From NCBI RefSeq assembly GCF_028023875.1, contig NZ_JAQIPB010000011.1, positions 62,001 to 126,000 on the forward strand: a stretch of DNA of 64,000 nucleotides. The letters are read 5' to 3'. Made by a program: the position numbers and the translations under genes. The notes under the pieces were generated by a model, which worked only from the letters and a program-made list of their open reading frames with translations, was not told where the DNA came from and ran no database searches. Below are positions 1 to 8,003 of this stretch, one piece after another. Within the stretch, counting starts at the first letter, position 1, and every line of letters begins with the position of its first letter. This DNA is from Xenophilus arseniciresistens. Lineage in GTDB: Bacteria > Pseudomonadota > Gammaproteobacteria > Burkholderiales > Burkholderiaceae_C.

Positions 1-458
1 GCGCCACCTTCGAGCCTGCGCTGGAAGCCTGGGCCAAGAAGATGCCGCCCAACGCCGTGCTGCGCCGCGTGCCCGTGCCCTTCGTGGGCAACGACGTCGC
101 GACCAAGCAGAAGCTCTACTACACGCTCGAAGCCATGGGCAAGCTCGATGAGCTGCACATGAAGGTCTTCCAGGCCATCCACGTGGACCGCCAGCGCCTG
201 TTCGGCGATGCCGCCGTGCTCGAGTGGGCCGCCAAGCAGCCCGGCATCGACGGCAAGAAGTTCGAAGAGGCCTTCAAGTCCTTCGGCGTGGCGGGCAAGG
301 TGCAGCGCGCCGGCCAGCTCACGCAGGCCTATGACATCCCCGGCACCCCGGCCATGGGCGTGGCGGGCCGCTGGTTCGTGGACGGCGGCATGGGCAAGAC
401 CCTGCCGCGCATGCTGCAGATCTGCGACTACCTCGTGGGCCAGGCGGCCAAGGCCTGA
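1..458 (+). CDS. dsbA: Thiol:disulfide interchange protein DsbA, 3' part
   Basis: This is the C-terminal part of a periplasmic DsbA-type oxidoreductase, which introduces disulfide bonds into secreted proteins. The window opens inside the gene; the readable frame begins at base 3 (first residues ATFEPALEAW) and gives 151 residues. In the family this stretch lies just after the CxxC active site, so the catalytic cysteines are outside the window. The cis-proline loop that faces the active site is visible as GTPAMGVAGRW. The rest covers the helical insertion and the second half of the thioredoxin fold. Two hairpins follow the stop. Family assignment is from residue pattern and size; whether it is DsbA or the DsbL subtype cannot be told without the N-terminus. 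Confidence 0.85.
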   Translation, partial: ATFEPALEAWAKKMPPNAVLRRVPVPFVGNDVATKQKLYYTLEAMGKLDELHMKVFQAIHVDRQRLFGDAAVLEWAAKQPGIDGKKFEEAFKSFGVAGKVQRAGQLTQAYDIPGTPAMGVAGRWFVDGGMGKTLPRMLQICDYLVGQAAKA

Positions 459-470
459 AGAAGGCCCCGC

Positions 471-487
471 GCTCCCAAAAAGGGAGC
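471..487 (+). terminator. Hairpin after dsbA
   Basis: A perfect 6-bp inverted repeat (GCTCCC/GGGAGC) with an AAAAA loop sits 13 bases after the dsbA stop. It has no strong T run directly behind it, so it may work together with the next hairpin or only protect the 3' end. Confidence 0.45.
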
Positions 488-514
488 CTCGCTTCATCTT
501 TGTCAACCTAATCC

Positions 515-543
515 GAGCCCGCATCTGCGGGCTTCGTCTTTCC
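515..543 (+). terminator. Rho-independent terminator between dsbA and lptA
   Basis: AGCCCGC and GCGGGCT form a perfect 7-bp stem with the loop ATCT, followed by TCGTCTTTCC. This is a good intrinsic terminator and separates dsbA from the lptA operon. Confidence 0.65.
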
Positions 544-567
544 GGGTGCGCGGGCGAGGGTGCTGCT

Positions 568-573
568 TAGAAT
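568..573 (+). promoter_or_regulatory. Possible -10 element for lptA
   Basis: TAGAAT lies 22 bases before the lptA start, in the short gap after the dsbA terminator where a promoter is expected. I see no convincing -35 hexamer at 16-18 bp, so this is a weak call. Confidence 0.25.
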
Positions 574-594
574 GGACGCAAGTTTCGTGCCTCT

Positions 595-1305
595 ATGACT
601 ACGCTCTTTTCCCTTCGCTTTCTTTCGCAGCCGCGCCGCTGGGCCGCCACCGCGCTGTGTGCGCTGCTGGCGCTGGGTGCCGCGGGTGCGGCCATGGCCG
701 AGCGGGCCGACCGCAACAAGCCCATGAACATCGAAGCCGATTCGATGCGCTACGACGACCTGAAGCAGACCACTGTCTTCACGGGGCGCGTGGTGGTCAC
801 CAAGGGCACCATCATCATCCGCGGCGCGCGCATCGACGTGCGCCAGGACCCGGAGGGCTACCAGTACGGCGTGGTCACGGCGGCGCCGGGCCAGCGTGCC
901 TATTACAAGCAGAAACGCGACGCCGGCACCGACGAGTGGATCGAGGGCGAATCCGAGGTCATCGAGTACGACGGCCGGGCCGACAACGTGAAGTTCATCC
1001 GCCGCGCCGTGATGCGCCGCCTGGTGGGCGCGCAGGTCAACGACGAGACCACGGGTCCGCTGATCGTCTACGACCAGAGCAACGACACCTTCACCGTCAA
1101 CGGCGCGGCGCTGCCGCCCGATGCCAGCGTGTCTGCGCCCGGCTCGGGCGGGCGCGTGCGCGCCGTGCTGGCGCCGCGCGCCGGCACCGAGGGCGCTCAG
1201 CCTGCAGCGCCCGCTGCGCCTGCCTCCGGGACGGGCACCGGCCGCAGCCTGCGGCCCAGCACCACCCTGGACGGCGCGCCTGCGGTCGAGGGGTCCCGCC
1301 CGTGA
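595..1305 (+). CDS. lptA: Lipopolysaccharide transport periplasmic protein LptA
   Basis: LptA forms the periplasmic bridge that carries LPS from the inner-membrane LptBFGC complex to LptDE. The 236-residue product starts with a Sec signal peptide (hydrophobic core about 17-33, likely cleavage after GAAMA). It continues with the OstA/LptA jellyroll, recognisable in NIEADSMRYDD, TVFTGRVVVTKGT and the later IVYDQSNDTFTVNG. The C-terminal 50 or so residues are Ala/Pro/Gly-rich and probably disordered. ATG at 595 directly precedes the signal peptide. The gene overlaps the GTG that could start lptB, and lptB and rpoN follow with almost no gap, so the three are one operon. LptC, often next to LptA, is not upstream here; dsbA and a terminator are. 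Confidence 0.9.
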   Translation: MTTLFSLRFLSQPRRWAATALCALLALGAAGAAMAERADRNKPMNIEADSMRYDDLKQTTVFTGRVVVTKGTIIIRGARIDVRQDPEGYQYGVVTAAPGQRAYYKQKRDAGTDEWIEGESEVIEYDGRADNVKFIRRAVMRRLVGAQVNDETTGPLIVYDQSNDTFTVNGAALPPDASVSAPGSGGRVRAVLAPRAGTEGAQPAAPAAPASGTGTGRSLRPSTTLDGAPAVEGSRP

Positions 1306-1307
1306 GC

Positions 1308-2114
1308 ATGACGCTTCCAGACAGCGCCGCAGGCGCGGTGCCCGCTGCCTCCCTGGCCGGCGGAAGCCTGCTGCAGGCGCGCGGCCTGCAGAAGAGCTAC
1401 GGCAGCCGCAAGGTGGTCAAGAACGTCTCGCTCGAAGTGCGCAAGGGCGAAGTGGTGGGCCTGCTGGGCCCCAACGGCGCCGGCAAGACCACCTCCTTCT
1501 ACATGATCGTGGGCCTGGTGCGCGCCGATGCGGGCAGCATCACCATCGACGGCGAAGCCGTGGAGCACATGCCCATCCACCGCCGTGCGCGCATGGGCCT
1601 GTCGTACCTGCCGCAGGAGGCCTCCATCTTCCGCAAGCTCAGCGTGGAAGACAACGTGCGCGCCGTGCTGGAACTGCAGCGCGAGCCCGACGCCGACGGC
1701 CGCATGTTGCCGCTGACCAAGGCCCGCATCGAGGAGCGCCTGAGCGAGCTGCTGGCCGACCTGCGCGTGGACCATCTGCGCGCCTCGCCGGCGCTGGCGC
1801 TGTCGGGCGGCGAGCGCCGCCGCGTCGAAATCGCGCGTGCCCTGGCCACGCAGCCGCGCTTCATCCTGCTGGACGAGCCCTTCGCGGGCATCGACCCCAT
1901 CGCCGTGATCGAGATCCAGCGCATCATCAGCTTCCTCAAGGAGCGCGGCATCGGCGTGCTCATCACCGACCACAACGTGCGCGAGACGCTGGGCATCTGC
2001 GACCACGCCTTCATCATCAGCGACGGGCAGGTGCTGGCACAGGGCACGCCATCGGAGATCGTCGACAACGCTGAGGTACGCCGCGTGTACCTGGGCGAAC
2101 ACTTCCGCATGTAA
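1308..2114 (+). CDS. lptB: LPS export ABC transporter ATP-binding protein LptB
   Basis: Cytoplasmic ATPase that powers LPS extraction from the inner membrane with LptF/LptG. The 268-residue protein shows Walker A GPNGAGKTT (about 54-62), the Q-loop region, the signature LSGGERRRVEIARAL, Walker B FILLDEPFAGIDP and the H-loop ITDHNVRE, all as in LptB. I chose the ATG at 1308; a GTG at 1302 in the same frame overlaps the lptA stop and would add two residues, which would suit translational coupling. The N-terminus carries about 20 extra residues before the ABC core (QARGLQKSYG), a little longer than in E. coli. The gap to rpoN is 19 bases. Confidence 0.95.
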   Translation: MTLPDSAAGAVPAASLAGGSLLQARGLQKSYGSRKVVKNVSLEVRKGEVVGLLGPNGAGKTTSFYMIVGLVRADAGSITIDGEAVEHMPIHRRARMGLSYLPQEASIFRKLSVEDNVRAVLELQREPDADGRMLPLTKARIEERLSELLADLRVDHLRASPALALSGGERRRVEIARALATQPRFILLDEPFAGIDPIAVIEIQRIISFLKERGIGVLITDHNVRETLGICDHAFIISDGQVLAQGTPSEIVDNAEVRRVYLGEHFRM

Positions 2115-2133
2115 CGCAGGCTTCTGCTTTCCC

Positions 2134-3744
2134 ATGAAACAGGGCCTTTCCCTTCGCGTTTCGCAGCATCTGGCGCTGACGCCCCAACTGCAGCAGTCGA
2201 TCCGGCTGCTGCAGCTCTCGACGCTGGAGCTGAGCCAGGAAATCGAGCAGATGCTCGATGACAACCCCTTCCTGGAGCGTCTGGCAGAGGAAGCGGCGCG
2301 CGAGGAATTCGGCGTGGACCAGGCCGACGCGCCCCCCCCGCGCGAAGAGCGCGAGGACGGCGCCGACTACAGCGCCGCCCCGTCCAGCACCAGCACCACC
2401 AGCAGCGCCGGCGATGGGGCTGTCGACAGCACCGGCGATGCCGAGATCGCCAGCGCGGACGGCCCCGAATCCGAGCCCGACTGGGATGGCGACGGCACCA
2501 TCGACGTGGCCCCCGACGACAGTGAATGGGGCGGCGACGCGCCCGCGCGCAACAACAACAGCAGCGGCGACGACGACCGCGCCGACGCGACCGAGCTGGC
2601 GCGCAGCCAGGAGTCGCTGCAGGAGCACCTGCATCGCCAGGCGCTGGCGCTGCGGCTGTCGCCCGAGGACTCGGCGGCGCTGCGCTTCCTGATCGAGTCG
2701 CTCAACGAGGACGGCTACCTCGAGGATTCGCTGCCCGCGCTGGCCTCGGGCCTGGCCGGCGACGACAACGACGAGTTCGATGAGCTGGTGCATCACTTCC
2801 AGGTGGCGCTGGGCCTGCTGCAGAGCCTGGAGCCGGTGGGCGTGGGCGCGCGCGACCTCGGCGAATGCCTGACCATCCAGCTGCGCGCGCTGGCGCGCGA
2901 GCAGGCCAACGACGATGACGACGAGGACAGCCGCGAAGCGCTGCAGGTGGCGCTGGCCGTGTGCAGGCAGCCGCTGGACCTGCTGGCCAAGCGCGACTTC
3001 AAGCGCCTGGCCGTGCTCACCCACACGCGCGAGGAGCAGGTGCGCCAGGCCCTGCAACTGATCGCGCGGCTGGAGCCCAAGCCGGGCCGCCGCTTTGTCG
3101 ACGTGGAGCGCAACGTGATCGTGCCCGACGTGATCGTCACGCGCACGGGCCGCGGCGCTTCCATGAAGCTGCGCGTGCAGCTCAACCCCGACGTGATGCC
3201 GCGCCTGCGCGTGCACGACATCTATGCCGGCGCGCTCAAGTCGCACAAGAGCGACGGCAGCCAGGCCCTGGGCCAGCGGCTGCAGGAGGCGCGCTGGTTC
3301 ATCAAGAACATCCAGCAGCGCTTCGACACCATCCTGCGCGTGTCCAACGCCATCGTGGAGCGGCAGAAGAACTTCTTCGTGCATGGCGAGCTGGCCATGC
3401 GCCCGCTGGTGCTGCGCGAGATCGCCGACGAACTGGGCCTGCACGAATCCACCATCAGCCGCGTGACCACCGCCAAGTACATGGCCACGCCCTACGGCAC
3501 GGTGGAACTGAAGTACTTCTTCGGCTCGGCGCTGGGCACCGAGACTGGCGGCAATGCGTCGAGCACCGCCGTGCGGGCGCTGATCAAGCAGTTCGTGGGT
3601 TCCGAAAGCGCCAAGAAGCCGCTGTCGGACAGCCAGATCTCCGAGATGCTCAAGGAGCAGGGCATCGAGTGCGCGCGCCGCACCGTCGCCAAGTACCGCG
3701 AGGCCCTGCGCATCGCGCCGGCCAACCTGCGCAAGGCACTCTAG
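2134..3744 (+). CDS. rpoN: RNA polymerase sigma-54 factor
   Basis: Alternative sigma factor that recognises -24/-12 promoters and needs enhancer-binding AAA+ activators. The 536-residue protein has the Gln/Leu-rich region I (MKQGLSLRVSQHLALTPQLQ, about 1-50). An unusually long acidic Ser/Asp-rich region II follows (about 60-165), then the core-binding domain, the helix-turn-helix region and the RpoN box ARRTVAKYR at 514-522, which contacts the -24 element. E. coli RpoN is 477 residues; the extra length is mostly in region II. Position after lptA-lptB is the classic arrangement in beta- and gammaproteobacteria. A terminator follows. Confidence 0.96.
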   Translation: MKQGLSLRVSQHLALTPQLQQSIRLLQLSTLELSQEIEQMLDDNPFLERLAEEAAREEFGVDQADAPPPREEREDGADYSAAPSSTSTTSSAGDGAVDSTGDAEIASADGPESEPDWDGDGTIDVAPDDSEWGGDAPARNNNSSGDDDRADATELARSQESLQEHLHRQALALRLSPEDSAALRFLIESLNEDGYLEDSLPALASGLAGDDNDEFDELVHHFQVALGLLQSLEPVGVGARDLGECLTIQLRALAREQANDDDDEDSREALQVALAVCRQPLDLLAKRDFKRLAVLTHTREEQVRQALQLIARLEPKPGRRFVDVERNVIVPDVIVTRTGRGASMKLRVQLNPDVMPRLRVHDIYAGALKSHKSDGSQALGQRLQEARWFIKNIQQRFDTILRVSNAIVERQKNFFVHGELAMRPLVLREIADELGLHESTISRVTTAKYMATPYGTVELKYFFGSALGTETGGNASSTAVRALIKQFVGSESAKKPLSDSQISEMLKEQGIECARRTVAKYREALRIAPANLRKAL

Positions 3745-3754
3745 GCCGCTGCCT

Positions 3755-3780
3755 GGCAGGCAGCCCGGCCTGCCTTTCTC
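3755..3780 (+). terminator. Terminator of the lptA-lptB-rpoN operon
   Basis: GGCAGGC and GCCTGCC form a perfect 7-bp stem around AGCCCG, followed by TTTCTC, ten bases after the rpoN stop. Confidence 0.65.
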
Positions 3781-3862
3781 CCATCACCATCACTCACCGC
3801 CGCGAGCCTGCAGGCCCGCAGCGGCCTGGCGGGTTGCGCGAACGACACACTTTGTCATCTTT

Positions 3863-3892
3863 TTGAATGATAAGAGTGATTCGCGTTATGAT
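3863..3892 (+). promoter_or_regulatory. Promoter with overlapping Fur-like box for the TonB receptor
   Basis: An AT-rich island in GC-rich DNA contains TTGAAT (3863-3868) and TATGAT (3887-3892), an 18-bp-spaced sigma-70 promoter. The same bases read AATGATAAGAGTGATTCG, which resembles the NATWAT repeats of a Fur box (partial match to TGATAATnATTATCA). It lies about 90 bases upstream of a siderophore-receptor start, where iron repression is expected. The promoter is well supported; the Fur site is an inference. Confidence 0.45.
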
Positions 3893-3978
3893 TTTTAACT
3901 CTTGTAGCCAACCGCAGAACATTTGTGTCCAGGCGGCATCGGCTTCGGCTTCGTTCACCCGCATTCCTGCCTCCCCCC

Positions 3979-6150
3979 ATGAGTCTTCGTTCTGCCGCGC
4001 CGGCTGCGCCTGGCCGCCCTGCTTCCCTGCCTCCCTTTCGCCTGATCGGCGTGGCGCTGGCCCTGGCCTCCAGCGGCGCCCTGGCCCAGACCGTCACCAC
4101 CGCCCCCAATGCCTTGCCCGCCGTCACCGTGGTGGGCGACACGCTGGGTGACCTGCCCGCCGTCAACCCGGGCGGCCAGACCGCCAAGGGCGGCAGCCTG
4201 GGCGTGCTGGGCACGTCCGACAACATGGACATCCCGTTCAGCACCCAGAACTACACCGCCGAGTTCATGGAAGAGCAGCAGGCCCGCACGGCTGCCGACA
4301 CGCTGATCAACGACGCCTCGGTGACCATGACCACCGGCCGCGGCGGCTTTGCCGATACCTACCAGGTGCGCGGCTTCGCGTTCAGCGAGCATGACGTCGG
4401 CTTCAACGGCCTGTACGGCCTGATCCCGACCAACCGCGTGTCCGCCGAGCTGATCGAGCGGCTGGAACTGTTCAAGGGCCCGGCTTCGTTCCTGAGCGGC
4501 ATGTCGCCCGGCGCCAGCATCGGCGGCGGCATCAACATCGTGAGCAAGCGCGCGGGCGACGAGCCGCTCACGCGTCTGACCACCACCTATGTGGGCAGCA
4601 AGAACTTCGGCCTGCATGCCGACGTGGGCCGCCGCTTCGGCGCCGACAAGGAATGGGGCATCCGCGTCAACGGCCTGGTGCGCGGCGGCGAAGGCTCGAC
4701 CGAGGGCGGCGACCAGAAGACCGCCCTGGGCTCGGTCGCGCTCGAGTACGACCGCGGCGGCCTGCGCTGGTCGCTCGACGCCTTTGCCAAGCGCGACGAC
4801 ACCGACAACTACCGCCCGCAGATCAGCCTGCAGACGGTCACCAGCTACATCCCCGAGCCGCCGGACGCGCGCAGCAACTGGTACCCGGGCACCACGCTGG
4901 TCCAGGACGACAAGACCATCGTCACGCGCATCGAATACGACGTGAACGACGCGCTCACGGTCTACGGCGGCATCGGCTACCGCAAGGGCATCAACGACCA
5001 GCTCTTCCCCGTGTCCGTGCGCGGCTCCATGCAGCCCGACGGCCGCTTCCGCGTGCAGAGCTCCTGGTATGACGCGTACTCCAAGGCCTTGAGCGGCAAC
5101 GCCGGCCTTCGCTGGCGCGTGGCCACCGGGCCGGTCAAGCACACGTTCACCGTGGGCTACTCGGCGCTGCAACTGGAAGAGGGCAATGCGTACATCGCCC
5201 AGCCGGGCAGCGTCGCATCGAGCATCTACTACCCCGCGGCCCTCGCGCCGATCACGCTGGCGCGCACGGACCCCACCCGGGCATCCGACACCGACCTGAG
5301 CAGCCTCGCGGTGGCCGACACCATGAGCTTCCTGGACGACCGCCTGCTGCTCACCGTGGGCGTGCGCCGCCAGAACGTGGACGTGCAAAGCTACAGCACC
5401 ACCACGGGCCAGAAGACCACGCGCTACGACTCGTCGGCCAACCTGCCGCTGGCCGGCATCGTCTGGCGCTTCACGCCCAACCTGTCGGTGTACGGCAACT
5501 ACAGCACGGCGCTGTCGCGCGGCCAGACCGTGGGCACGCAGTACGCCAACCGCGGCGAAGTGCTGGCCCCCTACCGCAGCAAGCAGCTCGAAGCCGGCAT
5601 CAAGGCCAACATCGGCCGCATGCAGACCTCGGCGGCCGTGTTCCAGATCGAACGCCCCATCGGCGGCGCCGACCCGGTCACCAATGTCTATGGCTACATC
5701 GCCGAGCAGCGCAACCGCGGCATCGAGCTGAATGCCACGGGTGAGATCACGCGCGGCCTGCGCGGCTACGCCAGCCTGGCGCTGATGGACCCCAAGCTGA
5801 CCAAGACGATCAATGGCGTGGACCAGGGCAACGACGCCGCCGGCGTGCCCAACCGCCGCTTCAGCGCGGGCCTGGACTGGGACGTTCCCGGCGTGCGGGG
5901 CCTGGCCCTGAACGGGCGCGTCGTCCACGCTTCGGGCGCCTACCTCACCAACAGCAACGCGCTGCGCTTCGACGGCTGGACGCGCTTCGACATCGGCGCC
6001 CGCTACCGCTTCGAGGCTTCGGGCCGCGCCGTGGTGCTGCGCGCCAACATCGAGAACCTGGCCGACAAGAACTACTGGCTGACCACCGGCAACTACGTGG
6101 CCGTGGGCGCGGGCCGCACGCTGATGCTGTCGGCTTCGGTCGACTTCTGA
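3979..6150 (+). CDS. TonB-dependent siderophore receptor (first of two)
   Basis: Outer-membrane ligand-gated channel that imports a ferric siderophore using TonB/ExbBD energy. The 723-residue product has a signal peptide ending in SSGALAQ, a TonB-box-like stretch LPAVTVVGD, and a plug domain (about 60-190) with the typical VRGFAFSE and RLELFKGPASFLSG motifs. A 22-strand barrel follows, ending in the aromatic-terminated LSASVDF. I chose ATG 3979 because it directly precedes a good signal peptide; a GTG at 3925 would add 18 residues with no signal character. The gene stands alone between rpoN and an rRNA methyltransferase gene, with its own promoter and terminator and no siderophore synthesis or permease genes beside it. 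The ligand cannot be told from sequence. Confidence 0.88.
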   Translation: MSLRSAAPAAPGRPASLPPFRLIGVALALASSGALAQTVTTAPNALPAVTVVGDTLGDLPAVNPGGQTAKGGSLGVLGTSDNMDIPFSTQNYTAEFMEEQQARTAADTLINDASVTMTTGRGGFADTYQVRGFAFSEHDVGFNGLYGLIPTNRVSAELIERLELFKGPASFLSGMSPGASIGGGINIVSKRAGDEPLTRLTTTYVGSKNFGLHADVGRRFGADKEWGIRVNGLVRGGEGSTEGGDQKTALGSVALEYDRGGLRWSLDAFAKRDDTDNYRPQISLQTVTSYIPEPPDARSNWYPGTTLVQDDKTIVTRIEYDVNDALTVYGGIGYRKGINDQLFPVSVRGSMQPDGRFRVQSSWYDAYSKALSGNAGLRWRVATGPVKHTFTVGYSALQLEEGNAYIAQPGSVASSIYYPAALAPITLARTDPTRASDTDLSSLAVADTMSFLDDRLLLTVGVRRQNVDVQSYSTTTGQKTTRYDSSANLPLAGIVWRFTPNLSVYGNYSTALSRGQTVGTQYANRGEVLAPYRSKQLEAGIKANIGRMQTSAAVFQIERPIGGADPVTNVYGYIAEQRNRGIELNATGEITRGLRGYASLALMDPKLTKTINGVDQGNDAAGVPNRRFSAGLDWDVPGVRGLALNGRVVHASGAYLTNSNALRFDGWTRFDIGARYRFEASGRAVVLRANIENLADKNYWLTTGNYVAVGAGRTLMLSASVDF

Positions 6151-6200
6151 TCGCTCGCTTGAGCTGGCCGCTTCGCTGAGCGGCCCATGCATCCCATCGC

Positions 6201-6233
6201 AGGGCAGGTGCTTCACGGCACCTGCCCTTTGTC
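6201..6233 (+). terminator. Strong terminator after the TonB receptor
   Basis: GGGCAGGTGC and GCACCTGCCC form a perfect 10-bp stem (one more A-T pair outside) around TTCACG, followed by TTTGTC. It is among the clearest intrinsic terminators in the window. Confidence 0.8.
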
Positions 6234-6281
6234 ATTCGCACCCTGCGGCGACAATCGCAGCCCCTTGCCCGCTTCTTCGCC

Positions 6282-7556
6282 GTGAACGACCTGACCCTTT
6301 TCCTGCCCTGCGCCGCCGGCGTGGAGGACTTCCTGGCCCAGGAAGTACACGCCATCACGGGCCGCGCGGGCGACGACCTGCGCGTGCTGCGCGGCGGCGT
6401 GCGCGTGCGCGCGCAGTGGCGCGAGGCGCTGCAGCTGAACCTGCACAGCCGCCTGGCCCAGCGCGTGCTCATCGAGCTGGCCCGCGGGCAGTACCGCGGC
6501 GAGAACGATCTCTATGCGATCGCCAGCGGCGTGGCCTGGGAAATCTGGTTCACGCCGCGCCAGACCTTCAAGATCGAAACGACTGCGCAGCACAGCCCGC
6601 TGCGCAGCCTGAACTTCGCCACCTTGCGGATCAAGGACGCGATCGCCGACCGCTTCCGCGCCAAGGCCGGCGGCGTGCGCCCCAGCATCGAGACGCAGTG
6701 GCCCGACGTGCGCGTCTTCGCGCACCTGGACACCGAGTTCTGCACCCTCTACATCGACACCAGCGGCGAGCCCCTGTTCAAGCGCGGCTGGCGCCAGGAC
6801 AAGGGCGACGCACCGCTCAAGGAGACGCTGGCCGCCGCCATGCTGGCGGCCAGCGGCTGGTGGAACCCTGAAACCGGCGAAGTGGCCGACGCGCCGCTGT
6901 ACGACCCCTGCTGCGGCAGCGGCACCATCGCCATCGAGGCCGCGCAGATCGCGCTCGGCATCCCCGCGGGCTCGCTGCGCCGTTTCGGCTTCGAAAAACT
7001 GCTGCCCTTCCAGCCGCATGTGTGGGACAGCATCCGCGCGGGTGCGCAGCGCGCACCGCAGGCAGATGCAGTGGCCGTGTTCGGCAGCGACGTGTCGCAC
7101 CGCATGGTCGACTTCGCGCAGCGCAACGCCGAGCGCGCGGGCGTGGCCGATGCCGTGCAGCTGCGCGGCGGCGACGCGCTGCAGCGCATGCCGCCGGCCG
7201 AATCGGGCGTGATCGTGCTGAACCCGCCTTACGGCGAGCGCATCGCCGTCGGCGGCTTTGCGGGCCAGGGCCATGCGGGGCAGGCCGGGCGCACGGGCGC
7301 GCGCGAGGCCGCGCAGATGCAGGGCGACGACGCTGATGGCGCAGGCGACTTCTTCCCGCGCCTGGCCACGCACTGGAAGAAGAACTTCCCGGGCTGGACG
7401 GCCTGGGTGCTCACGCCCGACCTGAAGCTGCCGCAGCGCATGCGCCTGAAGGAATCGCGCCGCGTGCCGATGTGGAACGGCCCCATCGAATGCAGGCTGT
7501 TCCGCTTCGACATGGTGGCCGGCTCGGCACGCGCCCCCAAGGAAGCCGGCGCGTGA
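6282..7556 (+). CDS. THUMP-domain class I SAM-dependent RNA methyltransferase (RlmL/YcbY type)
   Basis: Likely a 23S rRNA guanine-N2 methyltransferase. The 424-residue protein has an N-terminal ferredoxin-like plus THUMP region (about 1-160), then a Rossmann methyltransferase domain. The SAM site is DPCCGSGTIAIEAA (about 207-220) and the catalytic motif IV is NPPYGERIAV (about 313), the NPPY signature of N-methyltransferases. The start is GTG at 6282, the first in-frame start giving the expected THUMP N-terminus (MNDLTLFLPCAAGVEDFL). It lacks the second methyltransferase domain (RlmK) of the fused E. coli protein, as is common in betaproteobacteria. Its stop overlaps the start of the PIN gene, so the two are co-translated. 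Confidence 0.85.
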   Translation: MNDLTLFLPCAAGVEDFLAQEVHAITGRAGDDLRVLRGGVRVRAQWREALQLNLHSRLAQRVLIELARGQYRGENDLYAIASGVAWEIWFTPRQTFKIETTAQHSPLRSLNFATLRIKDAIADRFRAKAGGVRPSIETQWPDVRVFAHLDTEFCTLYIDTSGEPLFKRGWRQDKGDAPLKETLAAAMLAASGWWNPETGEVADAPLYDPCCGSGTIAIEAAQIALGIPAGSLRRFGFEKLLPFQPHVWDSIRAGAQRAPQADAVAVFGSDVSHRMVDFAQRNAERAGVADAVQLRGGDALQRMPPAESGVIVLNPPYGERIAVGGFAGQGHAGQAGRTGAREAAQMQGDDADGAGDFFPRLATHWKKNFPGWTAWVLTPDLKLPQRMRLKESRRVPMWNGPIECRLFRFDMVAGSARAPKEAGA

Positions 7557-7972
7557 CGCAGGCCGCGGCATCGCCGGCCGTGGTGCTGGACACCAACATC
7601 GTGCTGGACCTGTACCTCTTCGACGACCCGCCCGCGCGGCCGGTGCGCGCGGCGGTGGAGTCGGGCGCGTGGCGCTGGCTGGCCACGGCGCCCATGCGCG
7701 AGGAGCTGGCCCGCGTGCTGGCCTATCCGCAGATCGTGCCGCGCCTGGCGTTCCACGGCCGCGCGGCCGATGCAGTGCTGGCGCAGTTCGACCGCTGGGC
7801 GCAACTCGTGCCCGCGGCCGACAAGGCGCCCATCACCTGCAAGGACCCGGACGACCAGCGCTTCATCGACCTGGCCGTGGCGCATGGCGCGCGGCTGCTG
7901 AGCAAGGACAAGGCCGTGCTGGTGATGCGCCGGCGCATGGAGCGCCTGGGCGCGCTGGCCGAACGGCCCTGA
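7553..7972 (+). CDS. PIN-domain protein, putative toxin-type ribonuclease (COG1569-like)
   Basis: A 139-residue PIN-domain protein. The four acidic residues of the metal site are visible: D in VVLDTNIVLD, E in MREELARVL, D in KDPDDQRFIDLA and D in LLSKDKAVL. Families with this pattern are VapC-like endoribonucleases cutting tRNA or rRNA. I start it at GTG 7553, which overlaps the TGA of the upstream methyltransferase (GTGA), giving a compact N-terminus (VTQAAASPAVVLDTN). No antitoxin gene lies upstream or downstream, so it is either an orphan toxin-like enzyme or a housekeeping RNase linked to rRNA methylation. The neighbour downstream is convergent. Confidence 0.8.
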   Translation: MTQAAASPAVVLDTNIVLDLYLFDDPPARPVRAAVESGAWRWLATAPMREELARVLAYPQIVPRLAFHGRAADAVLAQFDRWAQLVPAADKAPITCKDPDDQRFIDLAVAHGARLLSKDKAVLVMRRRMERLGALAERP

Positions 7973-8003
7973 GCGGCGGCCAGCGCGCGCCGCCCCTGCG
8001 CGT

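Noticed and set aside
3955-6216. A 753-codon open frame antisense to the first TonB receptor
   Set aside because: Its translation is rich in Ala/Gly/Arg/His with no domain or signal, typical of the mirror frame of a GC-rich gene; the plus-strand receptor has all family motifs.
7553-7972. Complete toxin-antitoxin module
   Set aside because: Only the PIN protein is present; no short antitoxin gene on either side.
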